A DNA stretch of 64,000 nt from Ahaetulla prasina (lineage: Eukaryota > Chordata > Lepidosauria > Squamata > Colubridae): contig NC_080548.1 of assembly GCF_028640845.1 (NCBI RefSeq), positions 21,219,821 to 21,283,820 of the forward strand, given 5' to 3'. The position numbers and the translations under genes are program-made. The notes beneath the pieces were generated by a model, which worked only from the letters and a program-made list of their open reading frames with translations, did no database searches and was not told where the DNA came from. Shown here one piece after another: positions 1 through 11,001 of the stretch; the stretch's first letter is position 1; the number at the start of each line of letters is the position of its first letter.

Positions 1-434
1 AGGAAATGTGCATTGCAAAACTGATTACAAAATGATGGCACTGAGTAGATTGGCTTTTCTGGAAGAAGAAGAAGGAAGAAAAAGAAAAAAAACAACCTGC
101 GTTATGAAAGCTGCTGGAGAATGAGGAAGCCTCAAGAAGATAAAAGGAAAGGAATCTTTTCAGCCTCTTCCCCCCCCCTCCCCCAAGGAATGGTTGGACA
201 GGAAATAATTTAATTAAAAGAAAAATAACCTTAACATGAAAGAATGTTTTTTTTAAAAAAGACGATTCAATCTCTTCAGACAAAAAAAAAAAAAATAGAC
301 TAAAAGCCACTAGAAACTTTGAGCCTCTAATTGCAAGCATCTTTAAGGCATTACCTGGTCTTGAAAGGTGTTACCAGAATCTTTCTAAATTTTGGCTACC
401 CTAGATTAAGACAGCTCCCCTTCTACGAGACTGC
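1..434. other. Unique AT-rich sequence, no feature
   Basis: A- and T-rich sequence with short homopolymers, including a C-run near 170. I see no coding potential and no recognisable repeat. Confidence 0.5.
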
Positions 435-442
435 CTTTAAAG

Positions 443-543
443 CAGGGGGTCTCCAACCTTGGTCCCTTTAGGACTTGTGGACTTCAACTCCCAGAGTTCC
501 TCAGCCAGCAAAGCCTTAAAAAGACCAAGGTTGGAGACCCCTG
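443..543. mobile_element. Foldback hAT MITE
   Basis: A palindromic element whose two arms are reverse complements (outer end CAGGGGGTCTCCAACC, inner part ACTTCAACTCCCAGAG). It is flanked by a perfect 8-bp TSD, CTTTAAAG, at 435-442 and 544-551. Eight-base TSDs and CAG...CTG ends are hallmarks of hAT transposons. It has no coding capacity. This is the commonest MITE family in the window. Confidence 0.9.
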
Positions 544-695
544 CTTTAAAGCCAACATTTGATCTTAATCAGGGGGTCTTCACAAACCTTGAACCACCAC
601 TCCCGTCCTCTTCAAACATTTCAGGTTTGGGACACAATGGCTGAAGATAAAGAAGTTGTATTCCACAATTACAACTTCCACGAGAAGTTGCCCTT

Positions 696-1357
696 CTTCT
701 TCTTCTTTTTTAAAAAAGTTTTTATTAATAATTCAAAATTAAAAACATTGGACATAGATATGACATCACTGCTTCGAAGCATCTTCCAACACTTTAAATT
801 AATACATAATAAACTAATGATAATATAATACTATATTTCTTAAACCATACATGTTATTTACACATAATATACTGTAATAATAATAATTTATACCTTATTT
901 CTATACAATTATACATATCTATACATCAGAGGTGGGTTTCAGCAGGTTCTGACCAGTTCTGGAGAACCAGTAGCAGAAATTTTGAGTAGTTCGGAGAACC
1001 TGTCATAAAAATTCTGACTGGGCCTGCCCCCATCTATTCACTGTCTCCCAATTCCCAGCTGATCGGGAGGAAATGGGGATTTTTGCAGTATCCTTCCCCT
1101 GGACTGGAGAGGGAATGAAGATTTTACAGTATCCTTCCCCTGCCACACCCACTAAACCATGCCCACCAAGCCATGCCACACCCACCAAGCCACACCCACA
1201 GAACCGGTAGTAAAAAAAATTGAAACCCACCACTGCTATACATACATATACCTATCTACACAACTCACATACCCATTTATCTATAATAGCGTATATATTT
1301 CTAATCTAACACTACACATTTGTCTCAGCTATCCTAAAAAAAAATTAATAAATAAAT
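696..1357 (-). mobile_element. LINE 3' tail (L1-like?), minus strand
   Basis: A 14-bp direct repeat, GAGAAGTTGCCCTT, lies at 682-695 and 1358-1371. The sequence between starts with a pyrimidine/T run, as expected for a minus-strand poly(A) tail, and continues as AT-rich non-coding sequence. A target-primed LINE insertion explains this. About 310 bp of the interior is a later hAT MITE. Assignment to L1 rests only on TSD length and tail type. Confidence 0.6.
927..1235. mobile_element. hAT MITE, CAGTGGTGGGTTTCA family
   Basis: Terminal inverted repeats AGGTGGGTTTCA and TGAAACCCACC are bounded by a perfect TSD, CTATACAT (919-926 and 1236-1243). The interior holds the GTGGCTTGGTGGGTGTGGC-type motif (reverse strand here) and two copies of a ~41-bp block containing GATACTGCAAAAAT-like sequence. 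It is nested in the minus-strand LINE tail. Confidence 0.9.
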
Positions 1358-1371
1358 GAGAAGTTGCCCTT

Positions 1372-2958
1372 TTTATGGAGGATGCTTCATAGGAGGAAGA
1401 TACTTCGACCGCTAAGGGCCATGCGACTTATCTCAAATCCTTATGTTTAGTATCAGGAAGGAACCAAACAAGCGAGTCCTTTAAAAAGCCAAAGGGGTTA
1501 ATTTCCCCAGCCTGATATTTATCCATAGAGGTTGAGGCTGAAAGCGCCAGAGTTCTCTGCTTAACATGGCCAGGCTATCTCAGGCCTTCCAGCCTCAAGA
1601 GGGAAGGGGAATTATGGGATGCCTCCTGGCACAGCCTCGGGAGCCTGTTGCTAAGCTTTGGAAACACCCTCTCACGCTATGGGTGGGAGAAAACGCAAGT
1701 TGAGCCTTAAACAGGAGAACGGTAAATTCCATCTGTACAAGTCAATCATATAACAGCAAAGCTTCGGATGATGCAAAAAAAGAAAAAAAAGAAAAAGAAA
1801 AAAATCATGCATCTGACAGAAGGGGGCTGCCAAACTCAGCATCTCCCCGCCCCCACCTGTCAGGACTTAGCTTCCGGATTCTGTGTTACCCAGGAAACGG
1901 CTGGTGACATTGCAACCACCTTAGAGCCAAGCGGGGAAATTCTCTGCTTTAGGTGTTAGGGATGCCTTCTACTGTTGCCAGGGAAACACAGAACCCTGAG
2001 ATTGGGTCCTGGCAGGTTAGCGAAGAGCTGATGTTCAAGGCAGCGCCTTTCTTTGCGTTTAACCTTACATGAGCGGCGTTCGTGGAGGAAAAGAAGGCAG
2101 CAAGCATTCCTTGTTGCAGGGCAGTCTGGGTTGAGGTCCTGACATCCCTTTCCAACTGCTTTGTAACTAGCCCCTTCCTTTACCGCATGGATTACTTATC
2201 CTTCACACAGGGGCCCCTGGAAAATGCAGTAACTCCAAGTTGGAATCCCTCCACAAAAATAGGACATGCACATAATTGCATGGAAGAGGAAAGGGGAGAA
2301 AAAGAGATCTCTCTCTCTCTTTTTTTTTTTTTCCAGACCTTGACATCACACAATTCTTCTGCCTGTCTGGAGTGGCTTGTCATTTTCCATTGCAAGCTAT
2401 TATTGACGGCCAAAATACAGCTGTAAAGGCAATGAAAAGTATCCGGTAATTGCTTAAGGGAATGTAAGATCGACCTCTGGCTGTGCGCGCTTTTGCAATC
2501 CGCGTCTCTGAAGTGGTCTCTGCCAATCTTTCAAGGATGTCTTACAGAATAAAATCCTCCCCACCCTGATCTAGAATAAGAGTTTTTGAACTATGGCACC
2601 AAACTTTCAGTATTCATTTTACATTATCTTTTGTTCCCCTTCCTTCTTTCAGAGTTGGGCTTGGATGTGTAAGGTTGGCTTGGAAGCCGGCTGATTCTTT
2701 GGGGGGCAGAGCTGGGTGAACTTTTGCAGAGGCAAATCCATGGCTTCAAAGCAAGCAATTGTCCGTCTCTCGATCTGTATCAAATTCCACAGAAAAACGT
2801 GGAAGGATTGCTAATCGAAATCCTCCTCCTGTGATTATTGACTAATGAGCCAAGTGTAGAGGTATTACAACTCCCAGAATTCCCAGCCAGTATTGACTAA
2901 AATGTAAGCCACATCGACCTATACTTAAGGTAACAGGTTAGAGAAGGTTGGGTTAAGC
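1372..2958. other. Unique intergenic/intronic sequence
   Basis: No gene or full repeat is visible. There is an A/G-rich run at 1773-1803 and a CT/T run near 2311-2332. A short piece of foldback-MITE arm (ACAACTCCCAGAATTCCC) lies near 2869, flanked by a repeated TATTGACTAA. Reading frames here are short and show no family motifs. Confidence 0.5.
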
Positions 2959-3455
2959 CAGTGGTCCTCAACCTTTATAGTGCTGTGACCCCTTTAATAC
3001 AATTCCCCACGATGTGGTGACCCCTTTAATACAATTCCCCACGATGTGGCGACCCCAACCATAAAATTATTTTCGTTTTGAATTTATCGCACCTGAAACC
3101 ATATTAGCCAGCGATCTGAACTGCTTGAGATTGCCTTGAGGACGGAGGCATTAAAGCGGAGACTCCTCCCCTATTAAGTTTATAGCGCCTGAAGCCAGAT
3201 TAGGCTAGCGATTGGGAGTGATTGCAGCTGGCTTGAGAGGTAGACATCAGAGCAAAGATTTCTCTCTTTTTTAATTCATCGCGCCTGAAGCCGAATTCGG
3301 CTAGCGATTTGAAGAGCCTGCAGCTAGCTTGTGGAGTCAACCATTGGAGCGCGATTCTTTGACTCGCAAGTATACTTCCCATATTTCCGATGGTCCCCTG
3401 GCAAATCGCCATTCGAACCCCAACGGGGTCCCAACCCACAGGTTGAGAACCGCTG
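2959..3455. mobile_element. SPIN-like non-autonomous hAT element
   Basis: Ends are CAGTGGTCCTCAACC and GGTTGAGAACCGCTG, flanked by a perfect 8-bp TSD, GGTTAAGC (2951-2958 and 3456-3463). The right end, read on the minus strand, gives a CTCAACCTGTGGGTTGGGACC-type start, resembling SPIN transposons as I remember them. The interior has three diverged ~75-bp units with GCCTGAAGCC and GGCTAGCGAT. No transposase ORF is present. A second copy is at 17033. Confidence 0.8.
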
Positions 3456-3862
3456 GGTTAAGCCATTCGTCCTATTCCATTCTTCAATAGTTGATTTAGT
3501 GGTTTCCTGAGTCTACTGTATATGACTTTGTATGATTAAAAAAAATCAGCTACGTTTTTCTAAAAAGCATTTCTCAAGTCCCTGAGTATGTCACACTTTA
3601 TGGTATTAACAGCAATCCCTTACCTGCAACTATTTTAACCTATTAACTCTACTCCCACAGCAGAGAGGCTTCTCATGAATAGTGTGTGTGGATGCATACC
3701 AAAAACTATTGCTGAACTTTAATTGGCATCTCTCCAAAAGCCTGGATAATCCCAGCAGAAAATGACTTCAAGTCATTCTGCAATTTTCCAAGTTTTCTGT
3801 TTTGCAAGTCACATTAAGAGAGCTTTTTTCCAAGTCATTTGGAGGGATCAATCCCTTCACAT
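3456..3862. other. Unique sequence
   Basis: AT-rich sequence between two hAT elements with no feature recognised. Confidence 0.4.
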
Positions 3863-4147
3863 CAGTGGGGGGATGCAACCGGTTTAACAACCGGTTCTGT
3901 GAGTGTGCGCCTGCGCCTAACGCGCTTGTGCGCAGGGTTCAAAATACAGCAATTTGAAGCTCAGCTGCTTACCTTCTAAGGCAGCCCCAGTAAGTAGAAC
4001 AGTGGAGGCGTGGAAATCAGCTGTGCCGCGCGAATCAGCTGAGCCAGAAAGAAGGAAATAAAGGACAGGATAAAATGGGGTGAGTGGGCGGAGCCAGCTA
4101 AGTGTCAGCGCTACCGGTTCACCCGAACCGTCTGAATACCGCCTCTG
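3863..4147. mobile_element. hAT-like MITE, CAGTGGGGGGATGCAACCGG type
   Basis: The left end is CAGTGGGGGGATGCAACC and the right end is ACCGCCTCTG. Flanking octamers CTTCACAT and CTCCACCT agree at 6 of 8 bases, so the TSD is decayed. The GC-rich, CpG-rich interior has paired ACCGGTT motifs near both ends. Confidence 0.6.
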
Positions 4148-4924
4148 CTCCACCTGCTAACTAAAGTTAGCTACACTCAGGTAAGGCACCACATTCCAGC
4201 AAGTCAAAATTGGCTCCTTCCTAAATTTGTTTTAGGAGAGCAGATAAAGCTTTTCTAATAGGCTTTCTCCGGCTAGTAATGCATCGCTTCTGCAAGCAGA
4301 CGGAAGAATGAGCTTGCTACAACATTGGAGATGTCCATTCCTAGGTCCAATTAAAAAATAATAATTAAAGAGGGGTAGGAGGATGGCAACCTGACAAATG
4401 GGCACTTCAAAGGAAACCACTGTAGGCAGTGGCAGGTCCAGTTGAGTAATATCACAGAAACAAATCCTTGAGTAACAAGGACAATTTGGATTCATACACA
4501 TGCAAGTTACATCAGGATATAGCCTGTGATATTCCAAAAATGATTAGCAAGATGTGTCATCATGGGACCAGATCCTGGTTGAAGTTGACACTGCAACCAT
4601 CATTACAGCTGTAATCCCACAGTGGGAAGAAAATATCAGATGGACATGAACAACTCCCAAGTGATTCAAGCCACAAGGGATCAACAACTTTTACCTAAAA
4701 CTTACATCATCTGGAGTTCTTTCTTAGTTCACTGTACAATCTGTGTAACATTTTAAAAATGGGCTTGCTGCTTTTCTACGGTCCAAAGCTCTCTTCATAC
4801 ATGCCTGCACTTACATGCGGTAGTTAGTTAATCACTCCCAAGTTCTAGAACTGAGAAGACCAGGAACCTTCAATATGCACCCTGCCCTAGACAGACAGAC
4901 AATACAAATGGAGAATCCATCGGT
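4148..4924. other. Unique sequence
   Basis: No gene, SINE or LINE recognised. Reading frames on both strands lack family motifs. Confidence 0.4.
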
Positions 4925-5061
4925 GGGGCATTGGTTGTAAACTTTAAAGCCCTATATATGGCGTGGTCCAGGGTACCTAATGATCTGTCTCTCTCCAATT
5001 GGACTAGCCTGCCCCACTCATACCAATAGAAGAGGCCTGCTACAGATCCCATCCGCTAAGG

Positions 5062-5164
5062 CAGGGGTCTGCAAACTTGGCTCTTTTAAGACTTGTGGAC
5101 TTCTCCCACAACTCTGGGAGTTGAAGTCCACAAGTCTTAAAAGTGCCAAGTTTGCAGACCCTTG
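5062..5164. mobile_element. Foldback hAT MITE inside LINE tail
   Basis: Palindromic arms begin CAGGGGTCTGCAAAC and end with its near complement. A perfect TSD, CGCTAAGG, lies at 5054-5061 and 5165-5172. It splits the LINE coding remnant between ...PSAK and AKEF..., so it is younger than the LINE copy. Confidence 0.9.
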
Positions 5165-5410
5165 CGCTAAGGAATTCCAACAGTTCAAGGAGAAAGCTTT
5201 TTTTGCTGTGGCCCCATCCCTGTGGAATATTCTCTCACCAGAGATGAGAACTGATTTTGGCCTTCCAGAAGGGTATTAAAACTTAGCTTGATGGCTTGTT
5301 TGGGGACTTGAGGGAAGCACTCATTGTTGGAGGTGGTTGACAGGATAAGGAGACCTCATCTCCATCCATCCTTCTCTTTGTTCTGGTTTTAGTATAGTTT
5401 TTTTAAAATC

Positions 5411-5620
5411 ATAGAATAGAATAGAATAGAATAGAATAGAATAGAATAGAATAGAATAGAATAGAGTAGAGTAGAGTAGAGTAGAGTAGAGTAGAGTAGA
5501 GTAGAGTAGAGTAGAGTAGAATAGAGTAGAGTAGAGTAGAGTAGAGTAGAGTAGAGTAGAATAGAATAGAATAGAATAGAATAGAATAGAATAGAATAGA
5601 ATAGAATAGAATAGAATAGA
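5411..5620 (-). repeat. (AATAG)n/(AGTAG)n pentamer microsatellite
   Basis: About 210 bp of perfect-phase pentamers. Outer blocks are AATAG, while the interior is mostly AGTAG with one AATAG reversion near 5520. It continues directly from the minus-strand Snake1 3' end, consistent with growth from the LINE's own tail. Translated on the minus strand it yields a spurious FYSIL/LYSTL repeat protein. Confidence 0.95.
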
Positions 5621-6120
5621 ATTCTTTATTGGCCAAGTGTGATTGGACACACAAGGAATTTGTCTTTGGTGCATGGGCTCTCAGTGTACATAAAAAGGAC
5701 AAGATACATTCATCAAGAATCATAAGGTACAACACTTAATGATAGTCATAGGCTACAAATAAGCAATCGAATCATATACTAGGAAACAAAAAAAAAACAA
5801 TACAAATTGAAAGATACAAGCAACATGGTTATAGTCATAAGTGGGAAGAGATAGATACTAGTAAGGAAGAGAAGAATAATAGTAATACAGTCTTAGTAAA
5901 TTATTTGACAGTGTTGTGGGAATTAGTTGTTAAGCAGAGTGATGGCATTCGGGGAAAAACTGTCCTTGTGTCTAACTGTTCTGGTGTACAGAGCCCTATA
6001 GCATCATTTTGAGGGTAGAAGTTGAAACAATTTGTGTCCAGGATGTGAGAGGTCTGTAGATATTTTCACAGCTCTCTTTTTGACTCGTGCAGTATACAGA
6101 TCCTCAATGGAAGGCAGGTT
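5621..6120 (-). mobile_element. Snake1-type CR1/L3 LINE 3' region
   Basis: On the minus strand this ends ...CACACTTGGCCAATAAAGAATTC followed by pentamers, as in the copies at 25.3, 35.7, 36.4, 36.6 and 53.9 kb. The part farthest from the tail (about 5880-6120) looks like degraded RT C-terminal coding sequence. It is inserted in the L2/CR1-clade LINE tail. Confidence 0.75.
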
Positions 6121-6205
6121 ATTTTAATTATTTTTCTACTTATTTTACAACCTGTAAGCTGCCTGGTGCTGTGGGCGGCATAAAAATTTAATAAATAAAT
6201 AAATC

Positions 6206-6528
6206 CCCTTAAGCTTCATTTGGTTGTTTTTATTATTAGACTGCACAAATCGAAAACGATCATCCTTCTACCAAATTTGGGCTTCTAGCGAATGCCTGGG
6301 CCTTGCCACTGTTAGCAGCTGGCCTTACTTCAATGCACAATACGTTTCCCTCATGAGGGTAATATATCACATAATGTACACATTTGAAGCTCCTTGGAAA
6401 ATATCTAATTCGATCTCTCATCCATGCAGGATCTCCCAAGAAGAACCCAGCTAAAAGATCCATGATAACTCACGAAACATGCCGGCTGTTCACAGAACAT
6501 ATTTTTAAAATTTGTTACCAGCCAAACC
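6206..6528. other. Unique sequence
   Basis: No recognisable element between the LINE tail and the next MITE. Confidence 0.4.
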
Positions 6529-6947
6529 CAGGGGTGAAATGCTCCCGGTTCGGACCGGATCGTGCGATCCGGTAGCGATGGGGGTGGGTAGTTCGGAGAA
6601 CTGGTAGCAAAAATCCCTGCCTCCCCCCCCACCGCCCATGCCTTGCTGTTCCTCTTCTCTGTCCTTGAAGCTCTCGGTAATGATATAGCTGCAAACGGCC
6701 TTAAATGACTCCCGCGGCACTTCAAAGGGCCGCACTACAACTGATCAGCGCTGTAAGCGGCTAGTAGACCAGTGCCTCTATTTTTAAAGAAGGTAGAACG
6801 GTGCGGTCCCAAGTTTTGTATACTTTATTATTTTTATCATTTATTATTATTGGCCATGCCTATTCAGTCACCTGACCACCAAGCCATGCCCACCAATTAA
6901 GCCACGCCCACAGAACCGGTAGGGAAAATTTTTAGATTTCACCCCTG
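6529..6947. mobile_element. hAT MITE, CAGGGGTGAAAT family
   Basis: Ends are CAGGGGTGAAAT and ATTTCACCCCTG. Flanking octamers GCCAAACC and GCCAAATC match at 7 of 8 bases. The interior contains GGTTCGGACCGGATCG near the left end and AAGCCACGCCCACAGAACCG near the right end. Non-coding. Confidence 0.8.
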
Positions 6948-7769
6948 GCCAAATCATTTTCAGAATGTACATTATTTGATGAATCATAAACCAAGTAAAA
7001 AAAGACTGAATTCACATAGCTGGCTAAGGTATTAACAAATCATGCAGGACTAAAACCAAACCAAGTTTAGGATACGGCGAATGCCTTCACTGGATTGGTA
7101 ACTGACAGACTAAGTAAGATATGCAAACAAAACCATACAAAACAATAGAAACTACATTCTCATCAATTGGAAACCATGATTAATAGATTCGCACCCTGAT
7201 TAGTTTAGTTTAGTTCTATTGTTTGTTTGTTTGTTTGTTTGTTTGTTTGTTTGTTTGTTTATTCCTTTGGGTAAGGTTGGGCCATCTGATTATTTCAAGA
7301 AGAAGCAAAATTCAATTATCAGGTTAACTTTCCTTTCTGACCACAGCCCGAGAATTATTATTTCTTACACTTACTATCACTTCAAAGGAACGCATTGTTA
7401 CTGAATGGGGAAAGGCTTAAACGTTAAGATTTTCATCTCTTCCTACCAGACGATGAGGCAGCTGAGTGCTTTTAGTTAAACCGAAGGCAAGAGCCGAAAT
7501 TAAATTTAGCTGCAATTTGATAAAATCTAAAATGTGCCTATTTCTTTAATGACGTTTTGGCTGCAATCCTATGGAATGTGGAAGGGTGTTTCAAGGCCCA
7601 GGGGTTACTTAAACTGCCTCATTTCCATCTGCAGAGAGAAATTGGGACCTAGAATCATCCTAAAAACAGAGCTCTCAAATTCCACACAATATTCTTCTGA
7701 AGATATAGGGACTATCAGGGCATGTGAAATAGAGCTATTGGATTAGCCTCCCGAAATCCAGACAACTAC
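6948..7769. other. Unique sequence with (GTTT)n
   Basis: Mostly unremarkable AT-rich sequence. A (GTTT)n microsatellite lies at about 7217-7260 and accounts for the FVCLFVCLF-type reading frame. Confidence 0.5.
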
Positions 7770-7930
7770 AGTGGTCCTTGACTTACAACAGTTCACTTAC
7801 TGACCATTCAAAGTTACAACGGCACTGAAAAAAGTGACTTATGACCATTTTTCACACTTAACAACCGTTGCAGTATCTCCGTGGTCATGTGATCAAAATT
7901 CAGACACTTGGCAATTGAGTCATAGGACTA
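7770..7930 (+). repeat. Fragment of GTCCTTGACTTACGACC repeat
   Basis: Begins CAGTGGTCCTTGACTTA and contains AACAACCGTTGCAGTATC and GTGGTCATGTGATCAAAATT, shared in pattern with the mariner-like element at 15583-16237 and the pieces near 20909 and 40357. The right end is missing. Confidence 0.5.
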
Positions 7931-8110
7931 CCTATAGTAGATGACTATAGTCAATAATGCTTGGCCATCTAATGCCCTAAGTTAAAGGATGGTGTCAGAA
8001 ATGAATTGCAGAATTCAGTATTCTCATCGTCTATTTATTATCCAGTCTTAGCCACAGGAATCCTGGTTTGTTTGCTCCTTGATCCAAAACCCTCATAAAA
8101 TCAAGGCATT

Positions 8111-8163
8111 TTTGCAAGATCCAATCTGGGTCGGTCACCGGGACCAGAGGTTTACTCTTCCCA
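8111..8163 (-). repeat. Left arm of a long-range inverted repeat (LTR-like)
   Basis: This ~50-bp stretch is nearly the reverse complement of 8878-8930 (shared core CCAATCTGGGTC). Read on the minus strand it continues into an AATAAA-like ATAATAAATAG near 8035 and ends around TGACA near 7994, which resembles an LTR end. The far end of such an LTR was not found. Confidence 0.4.
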
Positions 8164-8275
8164 GTTTTCGGACTTGTGCTGGAGCCCATCTTCAAGGAAC
8201 TTATCTATACTGGAATATGTGTTCTGAGTTATTCTATGAGTCATAGTTATGTGGTACCTTCCTATTGGTTGATTG

Positions 8276-8585
8276 CAGTGGTGGGTTTCAAAATTTTTTA
8301 CTTCCTGTGGGTGTGGCTTTTACTTCTGTGGGTGTGGCTTGGTGGGTGTGGCATGGCTTGGTGGGTGTGGCAGGGAAAGGATACTGTAAAATCTGCATTC
8401 CCTCCCCACTCCAGGGGAAAGTTACTGCAAAATCCCCATTTCCTCCCGATCAGCTGGGACTTGGGAAGCAGAGAATAGTTGCGGGCGGGGCCAGTCAGAA
8501 TTTTTACTACGGGTTCTCTGACCTACTCAAAATTTCCGCTACCAGTTCTCCAGAACTGGTCAGAACCTGCTGAAACCCACCTCTA
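8276..8585. mobile_element. hAT MITE, CAGTGGTGGGTTTCA family
   Basis: Left end CAGTGGTGGGTTTCA, right end TGAAACCCACCTCTA, perfect TSD GTTGATTG at 8268-8275 and 8586-8593. The interior carries a GTGTGGCTTGGTGGGTGTGG motif and two ~41-bp blocks, the ancestral state of the minisatellite expanded in the copy at 45378. Confidence 0.9.
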
Positions 8586-8877
8586 GTTGATTGGTGTGTT
8601 GATGGCCGGTGATCGGCTGTTGTTTCCTTGGGCTGCCAAGTCCTTGGCTCTTAAGCACCTGATAAGCTGGTGGTAAATCAGCACTCCTGTTGATTGACAA
8701 GGGGCCCTTTTCTCTGGCTATCTTTGTTCCTGCTCAGCCAACAATCTTAGTAGCTGCGAAATTGAATGTATGTCTTTGTTCCTTGCAATGTGAGGCTACC
8801 AATGAGTTTGGGTCTCCTCGTCTAACTGCACACTTGTGTTCTTGCAAATCTAGTGTTTAGCTTCCTCCTGTCTGTAG

Positions 8878-8930
8878 CTCAGAAGAATAAACCTCTGGTT
8901 CCGATGACTGACCCAGATTGGATCTTGCCA
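8878..8930 (+). repeat. Right arm of a long-range inverted repeat (LTR-like)
   Basis: Near reverse complement of 8111-8163, 715 bp away, with AATAAA at 8886-8891 as in an LTR polyadenylation region. The short downstream ORF (8853-9104) has no recognised motif and I do not call it a gene. Confidence 0.4.
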
Positions 8931-9109
8931 CATTATTATGGGGCAAGTATATTTGCCTTCATTCGTCGAAATATCTTTGCTGAAGAGCTAACCAAGATTT
9001 TTAAAAAGCCAATCTATTGGAAAGCATCTCCTCTGAATTTCAAAGTGGTGATGGTGATCCAGTTTTGCCTTTTCATAAGCAGCATAGCCTCAACCGTTCT
9101 CTGAAATTT

Positions 9110-9571
9110 CCAGCAAAGACAGTTTTTCCAAGACTATGCGTTTTTTTCCACTGGAGATGCCAAATACTGGCCTCAGAGGTGTTTGCCTAGCTGTAGAGCA
9201 AAGCTCATTTTTATCAATCCACTCGTGCTCTTTGTTTCAAATTCTATTTGTGGGTTTTATTTTTTATTTTATTTTTTTGCGGTTTAGAATTGTTTCGTAG
9301 TATTTTCTTCTTTTGAAATATTGCTTGCTGCCTGAAAAGCCATTGCTTGACAGCTGGGACGTAATTATTTTAATAAGCACACAAATAAATTTGAAAAAAA
9401 GGGGAAACTTTTGCAACTTGGAGAAAAGAGATAGCAAAGCAAATACAGTTTTCAGCTTCAAAGTTTTCAACAGGCTGATAAAAACTACTTGTTTTATTAT
9501 GAATATATTCTAATCTATAAGATTATAGAGTTCCACTTTTCGTGTGGATTTTGTTTTTCTTTTCACATAGG
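9110..9571. other. Unique AT-rich sequence
   Basis: T- and A-rich non-coding sequence with no recognised repeat. Confidence 0.4.
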
Positions 9572-9579
9572 TTCTATTG

Positions 9580-10161
9580 CAGTGAGGGCTAACCTTTTTG
9601 CTGTCGTGTGCCAAAAGCTGGGGGAGCACGGGGGTGTTGCGCACGTGCATGCCCACACCCATAATTTAATGCGCCTAACTCCCCACACTGTGTGCATGAC
9701 ACACACACCCCATGCTTCCCCCACTTTTGGCATGTGATGGCACGGTAGGCCCGGTAGGCCCATTTTTTGACCTCCCCAGGCTCTAGAGAAGAGGTCTCCA
9801 ACCTTGGTCCCTTTAAGACGTGTGGACTTCAACTCCCAGAGTTCCTCAGCCAGCTTTGCTGGCTGAGAGACTCTGGGAGTTAAAGTCCACACGTCTTAAA
9901 GGGACCAAGATTGGAGACCCCTGCTCTAGAGGCTTTCTTGGAGCCTGGAGAGGGCAAAAATGGCTTTCCCTACCCATCTGGAGGCCCGCCGGAGGCCCAA
10001 AATGGCCTCTTTGCAGACTTCCAGTGGGCCTGGAAGGCCCAAAAATCAGCTGGCCGGCATGCACATGCACACCGAAGCCAAGCTAGGGCAAAGCTCATGT
10101 GCACACCAGTATGGCTCCACATGCCACCTGTGGCATGCTTGCCATAGGTTCGCCATCACAG
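9580..10161. mobile_element. hAT element, CAGTGATGGCGAACC family
   Basis: Ends are CAGTGAGGGCTAACC and GGTTCGCCATCACAG, with a perfect TSD TTCTATTG at 9572-9579 and 10162-10169. The interior is GC-rich with repeated GGCCC motifs. A foldback MITE sits inside at 9789-9923. Relatives are at 38645 and 49900. ORFs of 70-109 aa across it are chance reading frames without transposase motifs. Confidence 0.85.
9789..9923. mobile_element. Foldback hAT MITE, nested
   Basis: Palindrome with central GCCAGCTTTGCTGGC and a perfect TSD CTCTAGAG (9781-9788 and 9924-9931). It is inserted within the hAT element at 9580-10161 and is therefore younger than it. Confidence 0.9.
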
Positions 10162-10169
10162 TTCTATTG

Positions 10170-10993
10170 TGTCACTTCAATATTGTGACACCCACTTTCT
10201 TTCTTTTTTAAATTTTTATGCCCTTTTAAATTTTTTTAATGTATTTCTCTATTCTGTAGTTGTTTTACTTATATAATTTTTAATGAAAGTATTGGGGAAA
10301 AAATGTTATGGTTAGTTATTTCAGGGATGAAATCGTCTCTGCAAAAGCATATTTAAAAATAACATTGATCTTGACAACAACAGGGAAGAAGTTTGCCATT
10401 GTCTTCTTGCAGGATATTTGTAACTCCCCCGTCAAGTCCATAAGATTCAATTGCTTCTCGTCCAATAATCGATCAAGTCTGATTCGATTTATCTTGGTCA
10501 AGATCAATCCAAATGAATTTGGGGCTGCAACGTGTTATGACAAATCTCATTTTGAACTCAATTCCTAGACATACCCATCTATTTTGAAGCTAACAATACG
10601 GAGGTAATTTGCTATCGCCTTTTTCCAACATGTGTTTACTACAGCTGTGGGACTCCTGGTGGTCCCCCATTCATGTACTAAGCATATTAGACTCTGCTTA
10701 GCTTTTGGAGATAAACAAAGATCAGCTTATGTTGCTGCCACCTAGCTGGGGCTTAATATTTCACCTGTTGGTTTTAATGTGACTTGGGATACATTTTAAA
10801 TGGATGTTTCTATCTTTGGTTCTGACATTTAAAAAAAACAAACATTAGCCAATTATCATTTTATTTTTCTCACTGACGTGCCCCAACCTGCTGCCTTCCA
10901 AAACATTTCTTACCATTCACTCACATAAAATACTCCATAGCAAAAGTAAATAAATGAGGCCTTACTAAATAATGGGGGGAGTGGGATTTGTTT
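10170..10993. other. Unique AT-rich sequence
   Basis: No coding or repeat signature recognised. A short stretch around 10330-10570 is open on both strands but lacks family motifs. Confidence 0.4.
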
Positions 10994-11001
10994 ATTTAGA
11001 T

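Larger units (their letters stand above)
4925..6205 (+). pseudogene. LINE reverse-transcriptase tail (L2/CR1 clade), fragmented
   Basis: Translation in mixed frames gives KALY, IGLACPT, RRGLLQIPS, FKEKAFFAVAPSLWN and LSPEMR, a pattern typical of the extreme C-terminus of L2/CR1-clade LINE polymerases. Coding similarity runs from about 4925 to 5280. A foldback MITE (5062-5164) and a minus-strand Snake1 copy (5411-6120) interrupt it. The 3' UTR appears to resume at 6121 with a GGGCGGCATAAAAATTTAAT tail and (AATA)n. The frame is broken and it cannot be functional. Confidence 0.55.

Noticed and set aside
5321..5735. 117- and 108-aa ORFs with FYSIL/LYSTL repeats on the minus strand
   Set aside because: Direct translations of the AATAG/AGTAG microsatellite; the same happens at 53.9 and 56.9 kb.
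8853..9104. 83-aa ORF with a hydrophobic C-terminus
   Set aside because: No homology recognised, and it overlaps an LTR-like arm with a polyadenylation signal; no splice or promoter support.
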